DNA of 64,000 nucleotides, taken from positions 1 to 64,000 of the forward strand of contig JAKBCS010000006.1 in NCBI GenBank assembly GCA_021807595.1. Direction: 5' to 3'. The position numbers were made by a program, and so were the translations under genes. This DNA comes from Planctomycetota bacterium (GTDB taxonomy: Bacteria; Planctomycetota; Planctomycetia; Gemmatales; Gemmataceae). The notes below the pieces were generated by a model. The model had not been told where the DNA came from, did not search any database, and worked only from the letters and a program-made list of their open reading frames with translations. Below, piece by piece: positions 19,933 through 29,043 of the stretch. Numbering within the stretch: position 1 is the stretch's first letter; the number at the start of each line of letters is the position of its first letter.

Positions 19933-20988
19933 GTGGAGATCACCGTTAGCCAATTGGCCGAACTCGTGCAGGGGCGCGTTCACGGCGAGGACCGTTCCAT
20001 TGTCGCGGCCTGCCCTATGAACGAGGCCAAGCCCGACGACCTCACCTTCATCGAAAACGATCGCAATCTTCGCCATCTCAAAAAGTGCCGGGCGCGAACG
20101 GCACTCGTTCCTCCCGCGCTGGCCGCGCGCCGACAAGAACTCGTCAACGTCGAGGGAATCGTGCTGACGGCGATTGAGGTGGCCGATCCGTTGACCGCCT
20201 TCATCGCCGTCGTCCAGCACTTGCGAGGCAAGACGATCGAGCCGCCGCCGAGCATCGATCCCCGCGCCGTCGTTCATCCCTCGGCGCGCATCGGTCCCGA
20301 TGCGACACTGCATCCCTTTGCCGTCGTCGGTGAAGGCAGCGTCGTCGGCGCGCGTTGCCGACTGCACGGCGGGGCCATCGTCGGTCGCCATTGCCGCCTC
20401 GGCGACGATGTCGTCCTGCATCCGCACGCCGTCCTCTACGACGGCACGATTCTCGGCGACCGCGTCATCGTTCACGCCAACGCCGTACTCGGCGCGGACG
20501 GGTTCGGCTATCGCTTTCAGGGCGGGCGGCACGCCAAGATTCCGCAGCTGGGCAGTGTGGAGATCGGCGACGACGTGGAGATCGGCGCGGGCACGACCAT
20601 CGATCGCGGCACCTTCCAGCCGACGCGCGTCGGCGCGGGGACCAAAATCGACAATCAAGTTCAAATAGGCCACAATTGCCAGATAGGTAGTCATAATCTC
20701 TTCGTTAGCCAGGTGGGCATCGCCGGTTCGTGTACTACCGGCGATTATGTGGTTATCGCCGGTCAGGTGGGCGTGGCCGACCACGTTCACATCGCCGACC
20801 GCGCCGTCATCGGCGCGCGTTCCGGCGTCGTCCGCGACGTGCAACCCGGCGAACGACTGCTCGGCGCGCCGGCCCGACCGGAGAGCGAAGAGAAACGCAT
20901 TCTGCTCAGCCTGACGCGACTGCCCGATCTATGCCGGGACGTGCGCCAAATCAAACAGCAAATGGGACTCGATCGAGGCGCGGCATGA
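19933..20988 (+). CDS. lpxD: UDP-3-O-acylglucosamine N-acyltransferase
   Basis: 351 residues. The N-terminal uridine-binding domain ([13 protein letters not shown]) is followed by a left-handed beta-helix of hexapeptide repeats. [10 protein letters not shown], the stretch around GTTIDRG, and [10 protein letters not shown] with the catalytic histidine mark LpxD. It adds the N-linked acyl chain in lipid A synthesis. The start is GTG at 19933. The stop overlaps the ATG of lpxI by four bases, so the two are translationally coupled. Confidence 0.95.
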   Translation: MEITVSQLAELVQGRVHGEDRSIVAACPMNEAKPDDLTFIENDRNLRHLKKCRARTALVPPALAARRQELVNVEGIVLTAIEVADPLTAFIAVVQHLRGKTIEPPPSIDPRAVVHPSARIGPDATLHPFAVVGEGSVVGARCRLHGGAIVGRHCRLGDDVVLHPHAVLYDGTILGDRVIVHANAVLGADGFGYRFQGGRHAKIPQLGSVEIGDDVEIGAGTTIDRGTFQPTRVGAGTKIDNQVQIGHNCQIGSHNLFVSQVGIAGSCTTGDYVVIAGQVGVADHVHIADRAVIGARSGVVRDVQPGERLLGAPARPESEEKRILLSLTRLPDLCRDVRQIKQQMGLDRGAA

Positions 20989-21839
20989 CGAATTCGGCGA
21001 ACCGGCAGCCCATCGGATTGCTGGCCGGCTGGGGGCGCTTTCCCATCGCCTTTGCCGAGAAGGCGCGCAGCGTGGGCTTGCCGGTCGTGTGCGTGGCGAT
21101 ACGCGGCGAGGCGTCGCCGGAGTTGATTCCGTTGGCGACGCGCCACTATTGGACGCGGCCTTTGCAGATGGGAGGGATGATCCGTTCGTTTCGGCGCGAG
21201 GGGGTCGAGTCGGTGGTTATGGCCGGTAAAGTGCATAAGGCCAGCCTGATGCACCAGCCGTGGAAGCTGATTCGCTTTCTTCCCGACTGGCGCACGTTCT
21301 CGTGGTGGTATCTCCGCAAACGGCGCGACAATCGCGACGATACGCTGTTGCTTTCGGTGGTCGAAGAGTTTCGCCGCGACGGATTGCACATCGAAAGTGC
21401 TTTTACCCTGTGTCCGGAGTTGCTCGTGAATCCTGGAGTGTTGACGAAGCGCGCGCCGACGGTTCGCGAGGAGCGCGATATTGCCTTCGGCTGGGAAATG
21501 GCCAAGGAAATGGGCCGACTCGACGTGGGCCAAAGTGTGGCCGTCAAGGATCGCGCCGTTCTCGCCGTCGAGGCCATCGAAGGAACCGACCGCGCCATTC
21601 TCCGCGCCGGCGAATGGTGCCGGGCCGGCGGCTTCGTTGTCGTCAAGGTGGCCAAGCCGAATCAAGACATGCGCTTCGACGTGCCGACCGTCGGTTGCAC
21701 GACCGTCGAGAACCTGCATCGCGCCGGCGGTCGGGTATTGGCCATTGAGGCCAACAAGACCATTGTTCTCGATCGCGAGGCAACTCTGGCTCTCGCCGAC
21801 CGCTACGGCCTCACCGTCGTCGCCCTGTCGCTCTCCTAA
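20985..21839 (+). CDS. lpxI: UDP-2,3-diacylglucosamine pyrophosphatase LpxI
   Basis: About 284 residues. [20 protein letters not shown] at the N-terminus and the C-terminal domain with [17 protein letters not shown] followed by TVENL match LpxI, the LpxH replacement found outside beta- and gamma-proteobacteria. It releases UMP from UDP-2,3-diacylglucosamine to give lipid X. ATGA overlap with lpxD fixes the start at 20985. The pair supports a lipid A pathway and therefore an LPS-like outer leaflet in this organism. Confidence 0.93.
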   Translation: MTNSANRQPIGLLAGWGRFPIAFAEKARSVGLPVVCVAIRGEASPELIPLATRHYWTRPLQMGGMIRSFRREGVESVVMAGKVHKASLMHQPWKLIRFLPDWRTFSWWYLRKRRDNRDDTLLLSVVEEFRRDGLHIESAFTLCPELLVNPGVLTKRAPTVREERDIAFGWEMAKEMGRLDVGQSVAVKDRAVLAVEAIEGTDRAILRAGEWCRAGGFVVVKVAKPNQDMRFDVPTVGCTTVENLHRAGGRVLAIEANKTIVLDREATLALADRYGLTVVALSLS

Positions 21840-21842
21840 ACA

Positions 21843-21908
21843 GTACAGCGCTACTCCCCACTCCCTTGTATTCAGGGAAGCGGGGAGAATCCGAGAGTAG
21901 CGGTGTAC
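21843..21908. repeat. Diverged family C repeat
   Basis: GTACAGCGCTACTC and GAGTAGCGGTGTAC enclose CCCACTCCCTTGTATTCAGG and its imperfect inverse. It is located after lpxI and could end its transcript. Confidence 0.6.
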
Positions 21909-22032
21909 GGCTAACTCCGTCGGCGAAAATGCAAATCGCAACGATACGAATTGCCCTGGGCGCTCGAATCTGATACCAAAAGAAACGGAGAATGCGTGTA
22001 GAGTTTGGGGTTTCGAGTTCCGGAATTCTCTC

Positions 22033-23523
22033 ATGGGCACGTTGTCGTTTCAACTTCCGGCCGGCCTATCCGCGGATACCGTCAAGGAACTGAAACGTAC
22101 CTGGATGGCCGGCGGACCGGATAATTCGCCGTGGCCGTCCGACATTGACATATCGGGCGAGACGCTGCGCCTGGGCCGCGCGGTCAACGAAAGCGGCTTC
22201 TTGCTCGCGCCGTGGACCCTCGACGGGCGCGGCCGCTTGATGGGTGCCTCCGCAACCCTCATCGAACGCCATCGTCCCTATAACCTGCTCGTCGAATTGG
22301 CGCGCGGCAAAGTGAATCAGGTTCGCTGTCAGGCGTTCGATTGGCGAACCGGCGGGCTGTATCTGTCGCCGGAACTGGAGCAAACCCTGCGCGCCGCCGA
22401 ACGGTCCTTCGCGCAAACCATCGCCGGCGATTCTCCCGAACATCTCAATCGACACGCCGAAAGCACGCTCGATCTCGCCTATCGGGCCGCCGAGCAGCTG
22501 GCGCGAACCTACGTCGCCCAAGTCTTTCAGATCCGCCACCAACGCCAATCCCGTCTCGATTCGACTTTGGCTTGTCGTCTGAGCGGAACCATCCCGCCGC
22601 AACCTCTCGCCGACGAGTTGACCGGCGCTTGCAACGGCGTGAGCGTGGCCATGCCGTGGGGAAATATCGAGCAAGAAGAAGGGAATTATCGCTGGCAAGA
22701 GACCGACGCGCTGGTGGACTGGGCGCGGCAGCAAAAAATGGACGTTACCGCCGGGCCATTGATCGACTTCTCCTCGGCCCAACTTCCGGCTTGGCTGTGG
22801 CAGTGGGAGCGCGACCGGCCGAGTTTGGCCGCCTTCATGTGCAAGTTCGTCGAGACGGCCGTGCGCCGCTACCGCCAACGCATTCGCCGGTGGCAGCTCA
22901 CCGCCGCCAGCAATTCCGCCAACGTACTCTCGCTGTCCGAAGACGATCTGCTCGGCCTGACGTATCGGCTGGCCGAGACGGCGCGGCAGATCGATCCCTC
23001 GTTGGAACTCAGCATCGGCATCGCCCAACCGTGGGGCGAATATGTGGCCCGCGACGAACGCAGTCCGTCCCCGTTCTCTTTTGCCGATACGCTCGTCCGA
23101 TCCGGACTCAATCTCAACGCCTTGGATCTCGAATTGGTGATGGGCGTCACGCCGCGAGGCAGCTATTGCCGCGATTTGCTCGAAGTCTCGCGCTTGCTCG
23201 ATCTGTATGCGCTGCTGGGGGTGTCGTTGCGCGTGACGCTCGGCTATCCGTCGTCGTCGCTGCTCGATGCCGATGCCGACCCCGATTTATGGGTCGAAGG
23301 AGGACATTGGGGCGACGGCTTCACTCCCGAAATGCAGGCCGCTTGGACCGCCGACGTGGCCGCCCTCGCCCTGTGCAAAACCTACGTCCAGGGCGTCCAC
23401 TGGGTTCACCTGCGCGATGCCGAGACCCATCTCTTTCCCCACGCCGGTCTCGTCGATCCGCAGGACCGCGTGAAGCCCGCCTTGCACAAACTCCGCGAGC
23501 TGCGCCAAGCCCATCTGAAATAA
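22033..23523 (+). CDS. GH10-like (xylanase family) protein with altered active site
   Basis: 496 residues. The N-terminal 160 residues look like a carbohydrate-binding-type beta domain. From about 190 on the order follows glycoside hydrolase family 10: MPWGNIEQEEGNYRWQETDA, then MDVTAGPLIDF and LPAWLW. The canonical acid/base segment (DVVNE) reads AASNSANVL, and the nucleophile region reads LDLELVMG, so hydrolysis is doubtful. No signal peptide is visible, which also argues against a secreted xylanase. Start ATG at 22033. It may bind or process a sugar in the cytoplasm. Confidence 0.7.
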   Translation: MGTLSFQLPAGLSADTVKELKRTWMAGGPDNSPWPSDIDISGETLRLGRAVNESGFLLAPWTLDGRGRLMGASATLIERHRPYNLLVELARGKVNQVRCQAFDWRTGGLYLSPELEQTLRAAERSFAQTIAGDSPEHLNRHAESTLDLAYRAAEQLARTYVAQVFQIRHQRQSRLDSTLACRLSGTIPPQPLADELTGACNGVSVAMPWGNIEQEEGNYRWQETDALVDWARQQKMDVTAGPLIDFSSAQLPAWLWQWERDRPSLAAFMCKFVETAVRRYRQRIRRWQLTAASNSANVLSLSEDDLLGLTYRLAETARQIDPSLELSIGIAQPWGEYVARDERSPSPFSFADTLVRSGLNLNALDLELVMGVTPRGSYCRDLLEVSRLLDLYALLGVSLRVTLGYPSSSLLDADADPDLWVEGGHWGDGFTPEMQAAWTADVAALALCKTYVQGVHWVHLRDAETHLFPHAGLVDPQDRVKPALHKLRELRQAHLK

Positions 23524-23571
23524 TCGAACGCAATCGTCGCCCCACGCGCGCCGGTTCTCGTTTCGCGTTCT

Positions 23572-25086
23572 ATGCTTGAAACGATGACCGCCGTACTCTT
23601 TCCTTCGGATCGTTGGACCCGGTTCCTCTTGGCACCGGCGTTGATCTTCATTGCCGCTGGCTTGGATCGCAATTATCAGACCGATCTGTGGCATCATCTG
23701 GCGCGCGGCCGCGCCATTGTCGCCGAAGATCGGCTGCTCGATGAGGATCGCTTCACCTTCACGGTACACGGGCAACCGCTGCGCGATCCGAATTGGGGTT
23801 GGCAGCTGCTCTTCTATCGCTTGTACGCGAGGGGTGGGCTGCCGCTGATCCAGACGATCAACGCCGCAATTCTCGCCGCCGCGATGGCCTTTTTGATGGT
23901 ACGCGCCTGGCGGCGATCCGGTTCGTTGGTCGCCGCCACCACGGCGTGTTTGGTTGCCTTTCTCGGCTTGTGGCAGTTGATCCTCATTCGACCGCAAACC
24001 CTTTCGATCCTCTTGTTCGTCTTGCTGAGCGGCGTTCTGGAGGGAGCGCGGCATCGTCGCCGATTGCTTTGGGCCGCGCCGCTGCTGATGGCGCTCTGGG
24101 CCAACGTCCACGGAGGCTTCCCCGTCGGTTTGCTGGCGATCGGCTGCTACGCGGCGGCGGAGTTGTTCGACGCCGCGCGCACGCGCTCCCCAGCCGATGC
24201 TTGGGCGTGCGGCGCGTGGCTTTTGTGTGTTCTCGGCAGCGTCGCCGCCACTCTGGTCAATCCCTACGGTTGGCACATCTATGAATATGTGGCGCAGACT
24301 TCCAGGGTAGCATCCGGACGGCCGGTCGACGAATGGCTGCCGCCGGGCTGGAACACGCTGACGGGCAAGGTCTGGGTCTTCTCGCTGACGGCGTTGGTCG
24401 CCAGCTTGGCCCTGTCGCCGCGCCGACCGACGACGCGCGAACTGTGTCTGCTTGGCTGCTTTCTCCCGCTCTCGTGCGGTTCGGTTCGCATGGTCGCCTG
24501 GTGGCTGTTAATCGTCGCGCCGATCCTGGCGGCGCAATTCGCCGCCCTCTGGCCGCGTTTGCGACAGCTAGACGCCGACGACGACCGCCCCTCGCTCGGC
24601 AACGCGCTCGCCTGTGCCGCCCTGGCCCTCGCCGCCCTTTTCAGTACCCCGTGGCTGGAGGCGTACAACCCGATCCTCTCTCGTCCGGAGCGCGCCCATC
24701 GCACCGAGACCGATTTGCAGGCTCTCGCCGACCGCCTTCGGGCCGAGGGGCGCGGCGGACGCGTTTTCACGCGCTTTGCCTGGGGCGAATACCTCGGTTG
24801 GAGCCTGACGCCGACCCACACGGTCTTCATGGACGGACGCATCGAGATCGTACCGGATGAAGTGTGGGATCAATACGAGGCGGTGACGCGAGGCCGAGCC
24901 GACTGGCACGAGATTCTGTCTTCTTACGATGTCCAATATCTCCTTTTAGATTCCGGCCCCTACCACCATTCTCTGGTATCCCTCGTCCGCCGCTCTCCCT
25001 TCTGGCACGAAACCGCCCGCCAAGGCGACGCCCTCCTCTTCGAGCGCCGAACCCCGCCCCCCAATCGCACGGCGCTGCTCCCCTAG
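23572..25086 (+). CDS. Polytopic membrane protein, GT-C glycosyltransferase-like
   Basis: 504 residues with 9-11 predicted membrane helices and a C-terminal soluble domain. The first loop carries DLWHHLARGRAIVAEDRL and DRFTFTVHGQPLRDPNWGWQ, and MALWANVHGGFPVGLL follows in a later helix, features shared with GT-C-fold lipid-linked sugar transferases. Substrate unknown. The end FTRFAWGEYLGWSLTP ... FMDGRIEI is typical of this planctomycete group. The ATG at 23584 is an alternative start. Two more membrane proteins of this general type follow within 12 kb. Confidence 0.65.
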   Translation: MLETMTAVLFPSDRWTRFLLAPALIFIAAGLDRNYQTDLWHHLARGRAIVAEDRLLDEDRFTFTVHGQPLRDPNWGWQLLFYRLYARGGLPLIQTINAAILAAAMAFLMVRAWRRSGSLVAATTACLVAFLGLWQLILIRPQTLSILLFVLLSGVLEGARHRRRLLWAAPLLMALWANVHGGFPVGLLAIGCYAAAELFDAARTRSPADAWACGAWLLCVLGSVAATLVNPYGWHIYEYVAQTSRVASGRPVDEWLPPGWNTLTGKVWVFSLTALVASLALSPRRPTTRELCLLGCFLPLSCGSVRMVAWWLLIVAPILAAQFAALWPRLRQLDADDDRPSLGNALACAALALAALFSTPWLEAYNPILSRPERAHRTETDLQALADRLRAEGRGGRVFTRFAWGEYLGWSLTPTHTVFMDGRIEIVPDEVWDQYEAVTRGRADWHEILSSYDVQYLLLDSGPYHHSLVSLVRRSPFWHETARQGDALLFERRTPPPNRTALLP

Positions 25087-25103
25087 CCCCTCCGCTCGCC
25101 CAA

Positions 25104-25133
25104 TGTAAACGGAAGCGCATCCATTCGTTTACA
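25104..25133. repeat. TGTAAACG inverted repeat
   Basis: Perfect 8-base arms TGTAAACG (25104-25111) and CGTTTACA (25126-25133) separated by 14 bases, in the gap between the membrane protein and the PEP-CTERM gene. It could be a regulator site or a weak terminator stem; it does not belong to the other repeat families. Confidence 0.5.
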
Positions 25134-25432
25134 CCGGAATCTTCGTGTTACGAAACAGAAACAGCGCCTTCACGCACTCCGCGCGATGGAGGCGTCGAAC
25201 GAATCGTCGCAACTCACGGATAGATAAGGAGAAGGGTTATCCGATCTCATTTAGTGGATCTTTCCATCGACGTCGGCATCGCGTTTGCACAATTAGTTGT
25301 GACGGCGGTTACCCCTCGCAGGAAGTGTGCAACCTTCTACCTCGACGGACTGAAAAATCGACCGTGCTACGCAGAAGTCGTCCACGATTTTCGCCTCGCC
25401 CCGCTTCTCCGCCTAAGTCGGAAGGATTTGCC
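25134..25432. other. Leader region of the PEP-CTERM gene
   Basis: About 300 bases with no supported gene; an in-frame extension from 25145 is Arg-rich and unnatural. GCACAATTAGTTGTG (about 25288) is a short palindrome. No riboswitch class was recognised. Confidence 0.4.
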
Positions 25433-26149
25433 ATGTCATCATTCGTCTTGCCGCGCCGGTTCTTGCTCGTTACGTCTTTGTTTCTCGTAGTGAGCGCAAC
25501 TCTGACAAGTGAAGCTGCCGCGTCTCCTCTGACGGTGACGTATGAGGGCTGGGGAGCGGGAGACGTATCGGTTAACATAAGCCTAAACGGTCAAAATTAC
25601 AGTGGCATCGCGGGTCAATCGTATTTGAAACTCAGCGATGGTCAGAATCTCGTCGGCTTTTGCATTGACATCGTTCATAGTGTAGGTCCCGGGCAGACTT
25701 ATGATGTAAAGGTGCGCTCAACCAACGACGGGCTTACCAATGGCGGTAAAATCGCTTATCTAGCAAATACGTTTGGACCAGGCAAACTTGGCCCCAATCA
25801 TGCGGCAGCGCTGCAAATTGCAATTTGGGACGAACTCTACAACAACGGCAGCACCACGGGACCATTTCAATACCTTTCGGGTGGAGGCTCTTCCATACCG
25901 GGTCTCGTCAATTACTACTTGGGACAGGCTCAAAATAATTCCGCTACTTCTACTTGGCTCGACGCAAGTCCAAGTTGGACGACGAATAGTCCCGGGCAAA
26001 GTATGGTCATAGCCGATCCGCCCGCCCCGTCTCCAGTGCCCGAACCTTCTATGCTCTTTATATTCGCCGTTGGATTAGGTTTTGTCTTCATTTCCATTCG
26101 GTATGCGTCTTCCGTGCAAAAGCGGGAACCCGCCACCTTCCGCATGTGA
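25433..26149 (+). CDS. PEP-CTERM protein with predicted Cys-Gln thioester domain
   Basis: 238 residues. Signal peptide 1-30. The body carries GFCIDI (Cys77) and ALQIAIWDELYN (Gln128), the paired motifs of thioester (TED/TQXA) domains, in which Cys and Gln form an internal bond used for covalent adhesion. The C-terminus has PVPEPSMLFIFAVGLGFVF and a basic tail, a clear PEP-CTERM signal. The ATG at 25433 follows GAAGGA. It lies immediately upstream of the VPEID-CTERM gene and exosortase E; a second protein of this design is convergent to the exosortase gene. Confidence 0.85.
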   Translation: MSSFVLPRRFLLVTSLFLVVSATLTSEAAASPLTVTYEGWGAGDVSVNISLNGQNYSGIAGQSYLKLSDGQNLVGFCIDIVHSVGPGQTYDVKVRSTNDGLTNGGKIAYLANTFGPGKLGPNHAAALQIAIWDELYNNGSTTGPFQYLSGGGSSIPGLVNYYLGQAQNNSATSTWLDASPSWTTNSPGQSMVIADPPAPSPVPEPSMLFIFAVGLGFVFISIRYASSVQKREPATFRM

Positions 26150-26201
26150 TCGCTATGTACTACTTCATCGCCCGTTCGCGTTATCAACTTGGAGGACTCG
26201 T

Positions 26202-26411
26202 ATGCGTCGCACTTGGATTTTGGAATCGACGGCTAAAGCCGCACGCCTGCTTCGCCGAGGTTGTGGTTTTGCCTTATGCTTCACTGCGTTCAGCAGCGTG
26301 GCCTGGGCTCTTCCGGGTGCTCCCGAAATCGATCCCGGTTCGGCGGCCAGTTCGCTGGCGCTCTTGGCGGGCGGCGTGATGTTAGTCTACGACCGCTATA
26401 GCCGCCGTTAG
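26202..26411 (+). CDS. Small VPEID-CTERM-type protein, likely exosortase E substrate
   Basis: 69 residues: a signal-like N-terminus (RRGCGFALCFTAFSSVAWAL) and directly behind it PEIDPGSAASSLALLAGGVM plus a basic end. The motif and its place just before an exosortase/CPBP fusion match the VPEID-CTERM/XrtE pairing known from genome surveys. After both cuts almost nothing would remain, so it may be a marker, decoy or anchor peptide and not a carrier of a folded domain. GGAGGA lies six bases before the ATG at 26202. Confidence 0.8.
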   Translation: MRRTWILESTAKAARLLRRGCGFALCFTAFSSVAWALPGAPEIDPGSAASSLALLAGGVMLVYDRYSRR

Positions 26412-26418
26412 TCTCCTT

Positions 26419-26476
26419 CGGAGCTGGAAGCGTCGGCGACGGTTTTTCTTTGCCGCCGCCGACGCTTCCGGCTCCG
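26419..26476 (+). terminator. Hairpin between the VPEID gene and exosortase E
   Basis: CGGAGCTGGAAGCGTCGGCG pairs with CGCCGACGCTTCCGGCTCCG with one mismatch around a T-rich loop. It begins eight bases after the small gene and would let it be expressed more strongly than the exosortase behind it. Confidence 0.55.
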
Positions 26477-26621
26477 ATCCTTAGGGTTATCAACTCCCCA
26501 GACCCCGCCGTTGTCTCACGACAGCGCGCGGGGCTTTTTCTTGCGCGCAGCGCGGCGACGCATGGGGTATCCTTTCGGTATCGTCCCGATGGATGCGCCC
26601 CGCGCCCCACGAGAATCGCGT

Positions 26622-28253
26622 ATGTCCAGCCAATCCGCCTCGCCCTCGCCGCCGTTGCTCCGCTGGTTCGTTCTCGTCGCGCTCTTGCTCGGTGAAGTGT
26701 TGCTACTCACGCTGCGCTTCGACACCGGCACGCTGCGCGGACAGAGCGGATGGTGGGTCGAACTGTTGGGTCGGTCGAATTTACTGCTGCGGCTGGTCAT
26801 CGCCATCGTCGCGGCCACGCTGCTGCTCGGCGGGGCGTCGCTGTGGCGCGATGTCTGCCGCCTGCCCGAGTCCACGATGTCTTTAAGCAGTATAGGCATC
26901 GCTATTATCTTCCATTTGCTCGCCTTCGCCGCCTTCGCCGCCGTCACCGCTTATCTTCTGGAGTCTCCCGCCGGGGCGGCGTTCAAGGCCGAGGGAACGC
27001 TGCTCTGGTGCGCTTTCGGACTGGCCGTCGTCGGATTCTGGGCGTTGGCGGTTTTGCCGGCCGCCGAATGGCGGGGACTGGCTTGGCGGCATCGGCTCTT
27101 GCTGTCGGCGGGAGTGGGCGTCGGCGCTCTCGCCTTTGCTGCGGGCTTGTTGTTGCAGCGCTGTTGGCGACCGCTGGCCGAAGGCACTTTCTGGACCGTC
27201 GATGCCTTGTTGCGGCTCGTCTACGGACACAGTGTTTGCGATGCGTCCGAACTGTCCATCGGCACCCCCGCGTTCGGCGTGTCCATCGCTCCCGAATGCT
27301 CTGGCTACGAGGGGATGGGGTTGTTGTCGGTGTTCGCGCTGGCGTATCTGTGGCTGTTTCGCGCCGAGTTGCGCTTTCCGCAAGCGTTGTTGTTGTGGCC
27401 TCTCGGCGTGGCCGTGTTGTGGCTGAGCAACGCCGTCCGCATCGCCGCGCTCATCGCCATCGGCTCGGCCGGTTGGCCAGAGGTGGCGCTGGGCGGATTT
27501 CATTCGCAGGCCGGCTGGCTGGCCTTCAACGCCGTGGCCTTGGGATTGGCCATCGTCGCCCGGCGGATGCGCTTCTTCGCCGTCCACCCTAAACTCGAAG
27601 CCGTGCCCACTCCTTCGCGGCGCGGCAGCGAAAAAAGTTTGGCATATCTGATGCCGCAACTCGCCCTCTTGGGCGCGACCATCCTGACGGGCATGTTTTC
27701 GACGGGATTCGAGGCCCTGTATCCGCTTCGCGTCGTCGTGGCCGGGTTCGTGCTATGGCGCTGCCGTCGGGCCTACGGGGAGTTGGCCTGGTCGTGGTCG
27801 TGGCAACCGTTTGTCATCGGCGGAATGGTACTCATCGGGTGGATCGCCCTGGTTCCGGCGGGCATCGGTGAACCGTCGGCCCTGCGCGATGGGCTGGCCC
27901 AGCTGTCGCCGGCGGGGGCGCTGACGTGGATCGTCTTCCGCATCGCCGGCGCGACGATTACCGTCCCTTTGGCCGAGGAGTTGGCGTTTCGAGGCTACCT
28001 GCTCCGTCGCATCCAGTCGGCGGATTGGAGCGAGCTGCCCATGGGAAAATGGACCTGGCCCTCACTGCTGGTGTCGTCGCTGGCGTTCGGCGTGCTACAC
28101 GGCTCGTGGCTGGCGGGTTCGCTGGCGGGCTTGGTCTATGCGTTCGCCGTCATCCGCCGCCGCCGCCTGCTCGACGCGGTACTGGCCCATGCGACGACGA
28201 ACGCCTTGTTGGCCGTTTATGTGTTGTCTAAGGGAGCATGGGCAATGTGGTAG
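26622..28253 (+). CDS. xrtE: Exosortase E fused to CPBP-family protease
   Basis: About 543 residues with 14 or so membrane helices. The exosortase half holds the catalytic cysteine in APECSGYEGMG (Cys226), the arginine in LSNAVRIAAL and the histidine in GGFHSQAGW. The second half is a CPBP intramembrane protease: EELAFRGYLL (Glu452, Glu453, Arg457), FGVLHGSW and HATTN. It should cleave C-terminal sorting signals at the inner membrane; the CPBP part may trim or regulate. The start is uncertain (26589 is also possible). Its last 26 bases overlap the convergent PEP-CTERM gene. Confidence 0.9.
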   Translation: MSSQSASPSPPLLRWFVLVALLLGEVLLLTLRFDTGTLRGQSGWWVELLGRSNLLLRLVIAIVAATLLLGGASLWRDVCRLPESTMSLSSIGIAIIFHLLAFAAFAAVTAYLLESPAGAAFKAEGTLLWCAFGLAVVGFWALAVLPAAEWRGLAWRHRLLLSAGVGVGALAFAAGLLLQRCWRPLAEGTFWTVDALLRLVYGHSVCDASELSIGTPAFGVSIAPECSGYEGMGLLSVFALAYLWLFRAELRFPQALLLWPLGVAVLWLSNAVRIAALIAIGSAGWPEVALGGFHSQAGWLAFNAVALGLAIVARRMRFFAVHPKLEAVPTPSRRGSEKSLAYLMPQLALLGATILTGMFSTGFEALYPLRVVVAGFVLWRCRRAYGELAWSWSWQPFVIGGMVLIGWIALVPAGIGEPSALRDGLAQLSPAGALTWIVFRIAGATITVPLAEELAFRGYLLRRIQSADWSELPMGKWTWPSLLVSSLAFGVLHGSWLAGSLAGLVYAFAVIRRRRLLDAVLAHATTNALLAVYVLSKGAWAMW

Positions 28254-29043
28254 CCATGCCGAGCCATCGACGCCGCAGCCCGTAAGCGCAGGCGAGAATG
28301 CAACCAATCCCGGCCAAGTGCAGACTCGGCGGCACCGGAAGCACGGCATCCTGAATGATCTGGTCTTGAGCGTGTGGATTGCTCATGGCTAACAGGCCGG
28401 ATTGCATTGGTGCATTCGTGTCGGACCAAATACTCGTCAACCAAGACGTCGCTTGTGTAATGGCGTCGCTGTGACCAGTAGAAAGATCGGATTCTGAAGC
28501 CCGAAAGTTGCCCGAAGTAAATAATGAAGCGGGTATCGAGCTGGAAGTCCAATCGTACTCGATTTTCCAGATCGCCAATTGGAAGGCCGCTGCCTTCACG
28601 CCGTCCGAACCGATCGAATTGTAATCGGCATACCACAATTGACGGATCTTGTCGGCCTTGTCGATGCCCATGCCGCTGCCATTTCCGTTTTGACTCGTAC
28701 CGGGATTAGGAGCATCTTGAAGTTGAACCAATTTGTATGTGTAGGTATTTCCTGGCGAGACGTCTTGCGTTAGCTCGATACAGAATGTGGTAAACGGGTT
28801 GGTCAACCAAGCGGGATTATTGGTGCCCTTCGCGGTCCAATTCATCTCACCGGGGTAATAAGGAATCGACGGCGTGTTGCCGTTGCCGGAATTGATAGTT
28901 ACGTCGTCGCCCGGATGGATAATCTGATAGATCGAATTGCCGTTCAGTTGTGCGGTGATATAATCTGCGCGGGCCGGCAATTCACCACACATCCATCCAA
29001 CGAAAATGCAAACGAGTATTCCATAGTCTCTTGCCTGCCGCAT
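28228..29043 (-). CDS. PEP-CTERM-like protein with predicted Cys-Gln thioester domain
   Basis: 271 residues. Signal peptide to about residue 26. FTTFCIELTQDVSPGNTYTY contains Cys88, and AAFQLAIWKIEYDW contains Gln155, the same pair as in the gene at 25433 and in the same order. The C-terminus has LPVPPSLHLAGIGCILACAY and RRRW, a PEP-CTERM variant with VPPS. It runs convergently into exosortase E and overlaps its 3' end by 26 bases. Likely a surface protein sorted by that enzyme. Confidence 0.8.
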   Translation of the reverse strand: MRQARDYGILVCIFVGWMCGELPARADYITAQLNGNSIYQIIHPGDDVTINSGNGNTPSIPYYPGEMNWTAKGTNNPAWLTNPFTTFCIELTQDVSPGNTYTYKLVQLQDAPNPGTSQNGNGSGMGIDKADKIRQLWYADYNSIGSDGVKAAAFQLAIWKIEYDWTSSSIPASLFTSGNFRASESDLSTGHSDAITQATSWLTSIWSDTNAPMQSGLLAMSNPHAQDQIIQDAVLPVPPSLHLAGIGCILACAYGLRRRWLGMATTLPMLP

